The position numbers and the translations under genes were made by a program. DNA of 43,294 nt from Elusimicrobiales bacterium (lineage in GTDB: Bacteria; Elusimicrobiota; Elusimicrobia; Elusimicrobiales; Elusimicrobiaceae). Where the stretch lies: the NCBI GenBank assembly GCA_041651175.1, contig JBAZJT010000018.1, positions 1 to 43,294 of the forward strand, given 5' to 3'. This document shows, one piece after another, positions 24,774-31,608 of this stretch. How positions within the stretch are numbered: the stretch's first letter is position 1; every line of letters starts with the position of its first letter. Below the pieces are notes generated by a model. It did no database searches, was not told where the DNA came from, and was given only the letters and a program-made list of their open reading frames with translations.

Positions 24774-25794
24774 GCCGTTGCTCTTTGTCCGCGCGGCGCG
24801 CCGCGGGCCGCATCCGCCGGTTTGCGGCGAGACGTTTATGCTCCGGCGCGCAGCCGGCGAAAACCTTTTTTTCAAGCCATACCCTGGCGGGGCAGCCTTT
24901 GCATTGAGGCTGCAGGCTGCATGCTCCGCAGTAAATCCCGTCGGGGCGGATGCTTTCGGCCATATTGTTTAGCATTTTCCAGGCCTTGCCAAATCCCAGC
25001 CGGAAAACCGGCAGCAGCGGATACGCCGTCATCGCGCAGAATTTTAATTCCCCGGCGGGGGTTATCGCGCATTGAACAGTTCCCGCTCCGCAGAAAAAAA
25101 CCGGCATTTTGCCGCGCGCGGATACGCGCCGGGCGCCGGATGTTCCCGGCCCCGGACAGCATTCCACGGGCGAGCCGTCCAGCCGGCGAAACGGCAATTC
25201 ATCCACGCGGTGCGCCAGGCCGGACATGCGCGCGTACCGCGCCACAGCGCGCGCCTGCGCCGCATTTTCCGCCAGCACGCATGTCTTTACAGCCGCCGGA
25301 ACGTTCTGTTGCCGCAGCAGACGCAAGGCCCGGAACACTTTCCCGGCGGAGCCGGCCCTGCCGGTTACGGAATCGAAAATATCCGGCGATACCGCGGGCA
25401 GCGTTATGTCAATCTTGTTGAGCCCGATTCGTCCCAGCCGCCGCGCCGCCTTCGCATCTATCAGCGAGCCGTTGGTGTTCACGACGACCTGGAAGCCCAG
25501 CTTTACCGCCCGGCGCAGTATGGCGAAAATGTCGTGCCGCAGGAAGGGCTCCCCGCCGGTAAAACCCAGCACCAGACATCCCGCCGCGCGCAGGCTGTCC
25601 ATAAGCGCCGACACCTGCGCCGTTGTCATCTCCCGGCGGCGGTATGCGGCCTTCCAGCCGTCCGGCACATAGCAGTGGCGGCAGCGGAAATTGCAGCGGT
25701 AGGTAAGCTCTATCAGCGCGCGCAGCGGAAACCGCCCGCGCCAGGCGGCGTCAAGCGCCCTGCTTTGGAACTCCCCGCAGCTTTTTTCTTTCAT
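24766..25794 (-). CDS. Radical SAM/SPASM peptide-modifying enzyme B
   Basis: 342 aa. Cys34, Cys38 and Cys41 in 'CNFRCRHC' form the radical SAM cluster site, followed by 'GFTGGEPFLR' (SAM-binding GGE). The C-terminus has SPASM-type cysteines: 'VQCAITPAGELKFCAM', 'YCGACSLQPQCKGCP' and a last 'GC'. It is more distant from enzymes A and C than they are from each other, so it may do a different reaction. The first 44 bases overlap the end of enzyme A. It belongs to the family used in sactipeptide, ranthipeptide and related maturation. Confidence 0.88.
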   Translation of the reverse strand: MKEKSCGEFQSRALDAAWRGRFPLRALIELTYRCNFRCRHCYVPDGWKAAYRRREMTTAQVSALMDSLRAAGCLVLGFTGGEPFLRHDIFAILRRAVKLGFQVVVNTNGSLIDAKAARRLGRIGLNKIDITLPAVSPDIFDSVTGRAGSAGKVFRALRLLRQQNVPAAVKTCVLAENAAQARAVARYARMSGLAHRVDELPFRRLDGSPVECCPGPGTSGARRVSARGKMPVFFCGAGTVQCAITPAGELKFCAMTAYPLLPVFRLGFGKAWKMLNNMAESIRPDGIYCGACSLQPQCKGCPARVWLEKKVFAGCAPEHKRLAANRRMRPAARRADKEQRHE

Positions 25795-26854
25795 TCAATG
25801 ACATTTTCGCTATTTCCGCGGCAGTTTCGCAATAATAGGGAACGGGGGCTTCTCCGTTTCCCGTTTCCAGCGCGGCTTTTGCCGGACATGTGCCGCATAG
25901 CGGGCGCAGCGGGCAGCTTATGCATTCGGACCCCGTTTTGAATTTAGCGCGTGCCAGACGCCGCAGGCCGGCAAGGCCTTTTTCAAGAGGGACCAGCCTC
26001 AAGTCCGCGCTGTATTCGTCCGTAAGCTGGCAGAAACTCATCACTCCGAAAGGGTTTATGAAAAACTGATCCTTCCAGGATGTGCATTGATACAGGAAAT
26101 TCCGACCGCGTTCCAGCGGCGCGGCGGGAGAACGGAGACCGCAGCGGAATTCGGAGAGCAGTTCCGCGTCCCGCGAGAATGCCTTTGCGATATCCCGCGC
26201 GCCCAGCCGGTGGCGGCACGGCTGCATGCCGCCGTCCAGCCGGGGATGAATGAACGGGTCCACCCTGAAATTGTAACGACCGGGCCCGCGGCGGCCCGGC
26301 AGTCCCGAGGCCCATTTCTTCATGCCGGCCAGCTCTCCGGCATTTTCGCGCAGCAGATTGGCCTTGACGATTACCGGCACGCCCTCCCGCGCAAGCCTCG
26401 CCGCGTTTTGCCGGACACGGCGGAACAGCCCGGCAGTTCCGGTAACGCGGTTGAAAGTGTCCGCGCGGGCGCCGTTTATGGTCATCTCAACGGAAAACGG
26501 CGGCGATTTGGCAAAAAGCCGGAGAATCCTCCCGTCAATCAGCGAGCCGTTTGTCATCACCGACACTATAAAACCGCGCCGTTTTGCCGACATGTATATT
26601 TCGGCGAAATCCGGCCTCAGCAGGCATTCGCCCCCGGTCAGCGTCAGCCAGAGGCAGTTCGCTTTTTCCATTTGGGAGAATATGCCCGCTATTTCCGTCC
26701 AGGGCAATTCACGCCCCGCGTTTTCGCGGCCCTTGCAGTAGCAGTGCAGGCAGTTGTAATTGCAGCGGTAGGTCAGTTCCAGCTGGCAGTGCAGAGGGGG
26801 GCTTTTCAGCGAGTCCAGCCTGCCTTCAAAATAAGCCGTGCCTCTGGTTTGCAT
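25751..26854 (-). CDS. Radical SAM/SPASM peptide-modifying enzyme A
   Basis: 367 aa. Cys31, Cys35 and Cys38 in 'CNYNCLHC' bind the radical SAM cluster, and 'TLTGGECLL' follows. The SPASM region includes 'YQCTSWKDQFFINPFGVMSFCQL', split across about residues 265-285, then 'CISCPLRPLCGTCP' and 'YYCETA'. It is the first enzyme after the precursor gene, seven bases downstream, with no strong Shine-Dalgarno of its own, so it is probably translated by coupling. This position makes it the likeliest primary modifier of the peptide. Product chemistry is not predictable from the sequence. Confidence 0.88.
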   Translation of the reverse strand: MQTRGTAYFEGRLDSLKSPPLHCQLELTYRCNYNCLHCYCKGRENAGRELPWTEIAGIFSQMEKANCLWLTLTGGECLLRPDFAEIYMSAKRRGFIVSVMTNGSLIDGRILRLFAKSPPFSVEMTINGARADTFNRVTGTAGLFRRVRQNAARLAREGVPVIVKANLLRENAGELAGMKKWASGLPGRRGPGRYNFRVDPFIHPRLDGGMQPCRHRLGARDIAKAFSRDAELLSEFRCGLRSPAAPLERGRNFLYQCTSWKDQFFINPFGVMSFCQLTDEYSADLRLVPLEKGLAGLRRLARAKFKTGSECISCPLRPLCGTCPAKAALETGNGEAPVPYYCETAAEIAKMSLNERKKLRGVPKQGA

Positions 26855-26861
26855 CGCATCG

Positions 26862-27065
26862 CTAACTGGACGCGGCGGACGAGGAGGTGTGCTTGTTGCA
26901 ATAGCTGTTGTTTTTCCTGTTTTTCCTGCAGACAGTGTAAGTTACCGTCTTGGACGGAGTGGAACTGGTGATTTTGTTGCTGTAGCAGGAGCAGGCCAGC
27001 ACCGCCTGTTCCGGGTTAAGCTTTATGCGGGTGATTTCCGGGTTGAATACCGGTTTTGACGGCAT
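26862..27065 (-). CDS. Candidate RiPP precursor peptide, Cys- and Ser/Thr-rich
   Basis: 67 aa with 'GAGG' four bases before the ATG. A leader-like half ('PVFNPEITRIKLNPEQAVLA') precedes a core-like half from Cys25 on. The second half has four Cys (25, 27, 46, 56), three Tyr each close to a Cys (28, 43, 55), 17 Ser/Thr and the tail 'TSSSAASS'. It is basic in the middle ('RKNRKNN'). The gene lies between a PqqD-like gene and three radical SAM/SPASM genes, the classic place for a precursor. 'NPEQAVL' looks like a leader recognition or cleavage motif; I recall similar short peptides beside PqqD genes but cannot verify this. The mature structure is unknown. Confidence 0.8.
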   Translation of the reverse strand: MPSKPVFNPEITRIKLNPEQAVLACSCYSNKITSSTPSKTVTYTVCRKNRKNNSYCNKHTSSSAASS

Positions 27066-27071
27066 GATGCC

Positions 27072-27353
27072 TCACATTACGGCTTTTATGGATTTCAGCT
27101 CCGCCGCCAGCCGCGACAGGGTGGTTCGGATTTCGGCTGGGGAGGAGCGGAATTCGCCCGCGGCCTCACCGGCTATTTTGTCCAGTCCGGTTTTGCCGTC
27201 AATTCTCCGCCAGACCCAGGCTGCCGCCGGATTAAGCGTGTAAATGCAGTTGATTTCGCGCGAGTCGCGGTAAAGCGGCAGAAGCACGGTCTCGCCGCCG
27301 ATTACGCGGCTTATCATGTTGCTGTTCCTGCGCAGCACCGTGTTTTGCACCAT
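27072..27353 (-). CDS. PqqD-like RiPP recognition element protein
   Basis: 93 aa, stand-alone, with the PqqD pattern: an N-terminal beta region ('VIGGETVLLPLYRDSREIN'), then 'IYTLNPAAAWVWRRIDGKT', then an amphipathic helical end ('IRTTLSRLAAELKSI'). PqqD-type proteins bind the leader of a precursor peptide and present it to radical SAM enzymes. It is the first gene of the minus-strand operon and its stop is six bases before the precursor start. An extended -10 promoter lies just upstream. Confidence 0.85.
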   Translation of the reverse strand: MVQNTVLRRNSNMISRVIGGETVLLPLYRDSREINCIYTLNPAAAWVWRRIDGKTGLDKIAGEAAGEFRSSPAEIRTTLSRLAAELKSIKAVM

Positions 27354-27360
27354 ATCTGGG

Positions 27361-27369
27361 ATTATAGCA
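27361..27369 (-). promoter_or_regulatory. Extended -10 promoter of the RiPP operon
   Basis: On the minus strand 'TGCTATAAT' matches TGnTATAAT perfectly. Only seven bases separate it from the PqqD-like ATG at 27353, so the transcript is predicted to start at or within a base of the ATG and lack a leader and Shine-Dalgarno site. Confidence 0.6.
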
Positions 27370-27405
27370 TGTTCTCAATAGCGCGACCGAATTTTACGTC
27401 AAAAA

Positions 27406-27414
27406 TGGTATATT
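27406..27414 (+). promoter_or_regulatory. Extended -10 promoter of the polysaccharide export operon
   Basis: 'TGGTATATT' is an extended -10 on the plus strand, followed by a normal leader with a strong Shine-Dalgarno 'AAGGAGG' at 27429-27435 before the ATG at 27440. Its -35 position (about 27386-27391) coincides with that of the divergent RiPP promoter. Confidence 0.55.
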
Positions 27415-27439
27415 AGTACTGCTTTTTCAAGGAGGCCGG

Positions 27440-28120
27440 ATGGCCAGAATTATTGTGGCGGCGCTTGTGCTTTTCAACTGCGTTTGCGGCGCATTTGCCC
27501 AGACCCCGCCGGAAACCAAAATACCCGCCCTGCCGGACACCGCATACCGTCTGCTTCAGGGCGATGTTCTCAATATAGTGGTTTTCCCCGCCAGGGAATT
27601 TTCACGCGAGGTCATGATTCAGCCCGACGGCACCGTGGAAATGGCCATGACAGGCCCCGTTCACGTCATGGGCGCCACCACGTCGGAGGTGGAAACCATG
27701 CTGGAACAGAAGCTCGCGGCCTATGTGAACAAACCGCAGGTTTCCGTAAACATAAAATCTTTTGCGGACAGAAAGGTCCTGTCCGCCGGCGAAATCACCA
27801 CCCCCGGCGTCTATGATTACAAGGACGGAATGCGCGTCCTGGATCTCGTAAGCAGGAGCGGCGGCTTCAAGGATAACGCCCGCCTGTCCAAAATCAGAGT
27901 ATTCCGCAGGCAAGGCGGCAGCACCACGATGATAGAGGTTAACATGGAATCCTTCCTTGCCGGGGATTTGTCCGAAAATTTTCAGCTTATGCCGCAGGAT
28001 ATCCTTTATGTGCCAATCAAGCCCGTTACAAAAAGCGCGCGCTGGATTTCAGACAATTTCGTGCCCTGGGCCACCTTGTTCACCTTCGGTATAACGCTGT
28101 CGCTGCTGGCGCATCGCTGA
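27440..28120 (+). CDS. Wza-like polysaccharide export protein
   Basis: 226 aa. A signal peptide (about 1-20, 'VLFNCVCGAFAQ') includes a Cys that might be lipidated, though the lipobox is imperfect. The polysaccharide-export domain follows ('YRLLQGDVLNIVVF', 'VMIQPDGTVEMAMTGPVHV'), then one SLBB domain ('SAGEITTPGVYDYKDGMRVLDLVSRSGG'). The C-terminus has a hydrophobic segment that could cross the outer membrane, as in Wza. It should form the periplasmic and outer-membrane channel for the glycan. It heads the long plus-strand operon with the Wzz/BY-kinase gene one base after its stop. Confidence 0.9.
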   Translation: MARIIVAALVLFNCVCGAFAQTPPETKIPALPDTAYRLLQGDVLNIVVFPAREFSREVMIQPDGTVEMAMTGPVHVMGATTSEVETMLEQKLAAYVNKPQVSVNIKSFADRKVLSAGEITTPGVYDYKDGMRVLDLVSRSGGFKDNARLSKIRVFRRQGGSTTMIEVNMESFLAGDLSENFQLMPQDILYVPIKPVTKSARWISDNFVPWATLFTFGITLSLLAHR

Positions 28121-28121
28121 T

Positions 28122-29933
28122 ATGATAGCCGAAATGTCGCTCTATGATTACTGGCGGGTGCTAAGGCGCAGGAAGTGGGTAACGTTGACGGCGGCGGCAG
28201 CCACTGTATTTTTCACGCATTACTACACAAGCCGCCTTCCGGTGGTTTACAAAACCTCCGTGCTGATGCGCATGGTGCATTCCCAACTGCCGGAGTTTGA
28301 CACTCCGCCCGCAGTGGCCGTTCATAATATGGAGGCTCCCCCCGTGGCGGAGGAGGCGGCAAGCCGGACGGGGCTGCTTTCCGGGGGGCTGATGTTGCCC
28401 TCCGTGTCGTATCGGGCCGACCTCCTTGAAGATTCGGAATTCATAAGGATAACGGTTTCCGGCAGCGACCCCGTCTATATCTCCAGATACGCCAATGCGC
28501 TGGCTCAGGCTTGCCTGGAATATGACCTGGAACAGAAAACCCGGCAGGTCAGAACCAAGCTCTCCAGCATAGACACGCGCGAGAAGCAGGTCAGGGATTC
28601 GCTGACCGGCTCCGAGAAGGCAAGGCAGCGTTTTCTGGAGAATTATCATGCCGCCAGCCATGAAAGTTCCCTGTCCTCCCAGTTGATGGAACTGGAGATT
28701 AAGCAGAAGGAACTGCTTTCCCGCTATACCGGCAGGCATCCGGACGTGGTAGACATAACGGAAAAAATCCAGGTCATCAAAGACAAGCTGGTCGAACTGC
28801 CCGCGCATGAGACCGAACTGTCCCGCCTCACACGCGAGGTCAGAAAGAACGACGAGATTTATACCACGCTCAGCAAGGAGTATGAGGAAACCAGGATATT
28901 GCTGAACTCGCTGGCGCCGTCCATGCAGGTGGTAAACCCCGCCGAGACGCCGTCGTCTCCGGCTTCTCCCAACAAGCCGCGCAATTACGCTACCGGTCTT
29001 ATACTGGGCATCGTGCTGGGAGTGGCGCTGGCCTTTGTCATGGAAAACATGGACCTTTCCATAACCAACATTGAAGACCTGGAAAAGTTCACCCAGCTTC
29101 CCGTGATAGGACTTGTGCCTTCCATAGAGCGGGCGGACGGCGGCCCCGGATGGTCCTGGAAAACGCTGTTTTCGCGCTCCCGCGCGCAGCAGGGAGAGGC
29201 GCTGCGCAACATGCTGATTTTCAGCCACGACCCCAAATCCAAAATGGCCGAGCCGTTCCACATACTGCGCGCCAATATCCTGTCCAAGCTGGGCCGGCGC
29301 GAGGGCGGCTCCGCGCTGGTATTCTCCTCGTCCGGCGCGGCGGAGGGAAAGACGCTGTGCGCGTTGAATTTCTCCATAGCCGCAGCCAACGCCGGCCTTA
29401 AAGTGCTGCTGATAGACACTGACCTGCGCGGTTCCTCGCTTTACGGCGCGCTGCATTTATCGCGCGAGCCCGGGCTTGTGGACGTGGTGTCCGGCGCTGC
29501 GCGCTGGCAGGATGTTGTGCACGGCACGGCGGATTTCCTGATGGGCGGCATCGCGCCCGAAAAGCTCGCCTATTTCGCCGGCATAGACAACCTCAAGATA
29601 CTCACCTGCGGCCGCCCCGCGCCCAGCAAGGTCAGCGTGCTGGAGAGCGAAAGCATCCCCCGCCTTATCAAGGAATGGTGCGCTGATTTTGACCTTGTTG
29701 TTTTTGACACTCCGCCCGTGCTGCTGTTCGTGGACGCCATAATCCTCTCCAAACTGGTTGACGGGATAGTGCTGGTCTACAGCGCCGGCAAGGTGAGCCG
29801 CATGGCATTGAAGCGGACAAGGGAGCAGTTGGGAGAAATAGGCAAAAGCAAACTTCTGGGGGCGGTGATAAACAATCTCACACCCGCAGACGATTCCTCT
29901 CATCATGCCACGCATTATTCCCACTATTCCTGA
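28122..29933 (+). CDS. Wzz-type chain-length protein fused to a BY-kinase domain
   Basis: 603 aa. The N-terminal Wzz region has two membrane segments (about 20-38 and 288-306) around a long helical, coiled-coil periplasmic part, with a proline-rich stretch ('SSPASPNKPRN') before the second one. The cytoplasmic kinase has Walker A 'SSSGAAEGKT' (about 403-413), Walker A' 'VLLIDTDLRGSSL' and Walker B 'LVVFDTPPV'. BY-kinases autophosphorylate a C-terminal Tyr cluster to control polymer length and export. Here the tail 'SSHHATHYSHYS' has only two Tyr among several His, a reduced cluster. It directly follows the Wza-like gene. Confidence 0.9.
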   Translation: MIAEMSLYDYWRVLRRRKWVTLTAAAATVFFTHYYTSRLPVVYKTSVLMRMVHSQLPEFDTPPAVAVHNMEAPPVAEEAASRTGLLSGGLMLPSVSYRADLLEDSEFIRITVSGSDPVYISRYANALAQACLEYDLEQKTRQVRTKLSSIDTREKQVRDSLTGSEKARQRFLENYHAASHESSLSSQLMELEIKQKELLSRYTGRHPDVVDITEKIQVIKDKLVELPAHETELSRLTREVRKNDEIYTTLSKEYEETRILLNSLAPSMQVVNPAETPSSPASPNKPRNYATGLILGIVLGVALAFVMENMDLSITNIEDLEKFTQLPVIGLVPSIERADGGPGWSWKTLFSRSRAQQGEALRNMLIFSHDPKSKMAEPFHILRANILSKLGRREGGSALVFSSSGAAEGKTLCALNFSIAAANAGLKVLLIDTDLRGSSLYGALHLSREPGLVDVVSGAARWQDVVHGTADFLMGGIAPEKLAYFAGIDNLKILTCGRPAPSKVSVLESESIPRLIKEWCADFDLVVFDTPPVLLFVDAIILSKLVDGIVLVYSAGKVSRMALKRTREQLGEIGKSKLLGAVINNLTPADDSSHHATHYSHYS

Positions 29934-29955
29934 TTTACCCGGCGCGCGGGGAGGC

Positions 29956-30229
29956 TTATTGATGTCTGCATAAATAAAAGCCTATGCGACTGAGCCGATT
30001 TCGCAGCGAAACAAGAAGCCAAAGGCTGGACATACTGTTCGTATGTCCGGCCTTTGGCGACGCGGTTGCAGCCCGAAAGCGGCTCGGCCCCTTCGGGGAG
30101 GCCCGCCTTCAGGCCGCGCGCGTCGTTGCGGCTGTTTGCAGTGCGGACAGCACAGCGGCGCAGCCGCGCCTAGCGCGCGGCCTGAATTCGGGCCTTCGCA
30201 TAGGCTTTTATTTATGCAGACATCAATAA
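29956..30229. repeat. 274-bp element with perfect 34-bp terminal inverted repeats
   Basis: 29956-29989 ('TTATTGATGTCTGCA...') is the exact reverse complement of 30196-30229. The interior is GC-rich and folds further: a 17-bp stem with one G-T pair and loop TGTTC (30019-30035 with 30041-30057), a 'CCCCTTCGGGG' mini-hairpin, and an imperfect pair of arms 'GCCCGCCTTCAGGCCGCGCG' (from about 30101) and its near-complement ending about 30193. No transposase and no clear target-site duplication are seen. It could be a MITE-like foldback element or an invertible segment. It occupies the gap between the BY-kinase and O-antigen ligase genes. Confidence 0.9.
30019..30057. other. Strong hairpin inside the inverted-repeat element
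   Basis: 'CCAAAGGCTGGACATAC', loop TGTTC, then 'GTATGTCCGGCCTTTGG'. The stem is 17 bp with a single T/C difference (G-T wobble in RNA). There is no U tract, so it is not a classical terminator. Confidence 0.8.
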
Positions 30230-31608
30230 TACTCTGGCAACTGCTGTTCGCCCTGGCCGCCGCCGCCGTTATGGGCAGGGTGGCCGTAACGGTCTCGGCC
30301 CCGCTGGGACTGGCCGCGCTGCTTGCCGCCGCGCTGATAGCGGTTACCCTGGTTTCGCCGCGCAGGGGACTGGAAACGCTGGTGTTTTCCATGATGCTGT
30401 CGCCGGAACTGGCGCTTGGCAGCGTGGGGGGGCGCTTACTGACGCTGCGTTACGATGACCTGCTTCTGTTAGCCGTATTTTTTACATGGTTTGCAAAAAC
30501 CGCCGTGTCAAAAGAACTCAAGCTGTTCAGGCGGACGCCGGTAACCGCTCCGGCGGCGGCATATGCATTCGTATGCGCGCTCTCAACGCTGGTTGGAATA
30601 CTCTCAGGCAGGCTTGACGCCGCCAAAAGCGCTTTTTACACGCTGAAATATATAGAGTATTTCTTCCTTTTCCTGATGGCGGTCAACGTGACAACAGACA
30701 AGGCCGAGGTTTCCCGCCTGCTGAAAATGTTCATTTTAACCGCGCTGCTGGTTACGGCCTACGCATACAACTACCACTTCCGCACCGGCGACCGCGCCAC
30801 CGCCCCGTTTGACGACGGTTTGTACGGCATACGGTCCAGTTCCGAGCCGGGGACGCTGGGCGGTTATTACCTCGTGGTATTCGGGCTGCTTCTTGGCATG
30901 ATGACGGAAATGTCCGGCGCGCGGCTGTACGCGGCGGCGGGCGTGTTCATGGCGATGTTTCCAGCTTTTGTTCTTACGCTGTCCCGCGCGTCTTACGCCG
31001 GGTTCGGCGTGCTGGTCGCGGCGTTGCTGGCCGGCGCGCGCAGGCGAGGCGTGGTGCTTGCGGCGCTGCTGGGGGCGGCGCTGTGTGTTTTCATAAATCC
31101 GTCGGTCCGCGACTCGTTCTACGACCGGGTGGAGCTTACTTTCAGGGGCGACCGGCAGTTCGCAACCCACGAAGTCAATCTGGCGGGCTACAACGTCAAA
31201 CTGGAGGATTCCGCCGCGCAGCGCGCCTGGACCTGGAAATGGATACTGTTTCAGAAATTTCCGGAGCATCCGTTTCTGGGACATGGCGTAACCGGCGTCG
31301 GTTTCGTTGACACCCAGTACGGATTGATACTGGGTGAACTGGGGATTGCGGGACTGTGCGTTTTCATATGGTTAGCCGGCGCGGTGTATTATGCCGGCAG
31401 AAAATGCGCGCTCACGGCGGCTGCTCCGTGGGAGCGGGGATTGGGACTGGGCCTTATCGCGGCCCTTGCCGGGCTGCTGACGCACGCCATCACATCCAAC
31501 TCATTTATAACCGTCAAAATCATGCAGCCGTTCTGGCTGCTGGCCGCGCTGGCAGCGGCGGTGGCCGCCAGTAATTCCGCTCCGCAGGCCGGCGGAGGCG
31601 GGGAATGA
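30214..31608 (+). CDS. O-antigen ligase/polymerase (Wzy_C-type) membrane protein
   Basis: 464 aa from the ATG at 30214, with about 11-12 membrane segments. The large periplasmic loop leads into 'WKWILFQKFPEHPFLGHGV', matching the 'P.fG.G' element of O-antigen ligase and Wzy-type polymerases. It should polymerise or transfer the lipid-linked glycan on the periplasmic side. The start codon lies inside the right arm of the 34-bp inverted repeat. The frame stays open upstream to 30043, but that extension is the repeat element read in frame and looks unlike any protein. It overlaps the next gene by four bases. Confidence 0.88.
   Translation: MQTSIILWQLLFALAAAAVMGRVAVTVSAPLGLAALLAAALIAVTLVSPRRGLETLVFSMMLSPELALGSVGGRLLTLRYDDLLLLAVFFTWFAKTAVSKELKLFRRTPVTAPAAAYAFVCALSTLVGILSGRLDAAKSAFYTLKYIEYFFLFLMAVNVTTDKAEVSRLLKMFILTALLVTAYAYNYHFRTGDRATAPFDDGLYGIRSSSEPGTLGGYYLVVFGLLLGMMTEMSGARLYAAAGVFMAMFPAFVLTLSRASYAGFGVLVAALLAGARRRGVVLAALLGAALCVFINPSVRDSFYDRVELTFRGDRQFATHEVNLAGYNVKLEDSAAQRAWTWKWILFQKFPEHPFLGHGVTGVGFVDTQYGLILGELGIAGLCVFIWLAGAVYYAGRKCALTAAAPWERGLGLGLIAALAGLLTHAITSNSFITVKIMQPFWLLAALAAAVAASNSAPQAGGGGE

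Noticed and set aside
20356..27353. Lasso peptide cluster
   Set aside because: The kinase and nucleotidyltransferase are reminiscent, but there is no asparagine-synthetase-like lasso cyclase in the operon and no B-type protease. The AsnB-like gene at 35902 starts 'MCGICGF', has a full glutaminase domain and belongs to the glycan operon.
20356..27353. PQQ biosynthesis
   Set aside because: PqqD-like and radical SAM genes are present, but there is no PqqC or PqqB, and the precursor lacks the Glu-x3-Tyr motif of PqqA.
30043..30213. Longer start for the O-antigen ligase gene
   Set aside because: The extra 57 residues are the inverted-repeat element read in frame; the membrane protein begins normally at 30214.
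29956..30229. Complete insertion sequence
   Set aside because: 274 bp with no transposase frame and no clear target duplication; only a non-autonomous element or a switch is possible.
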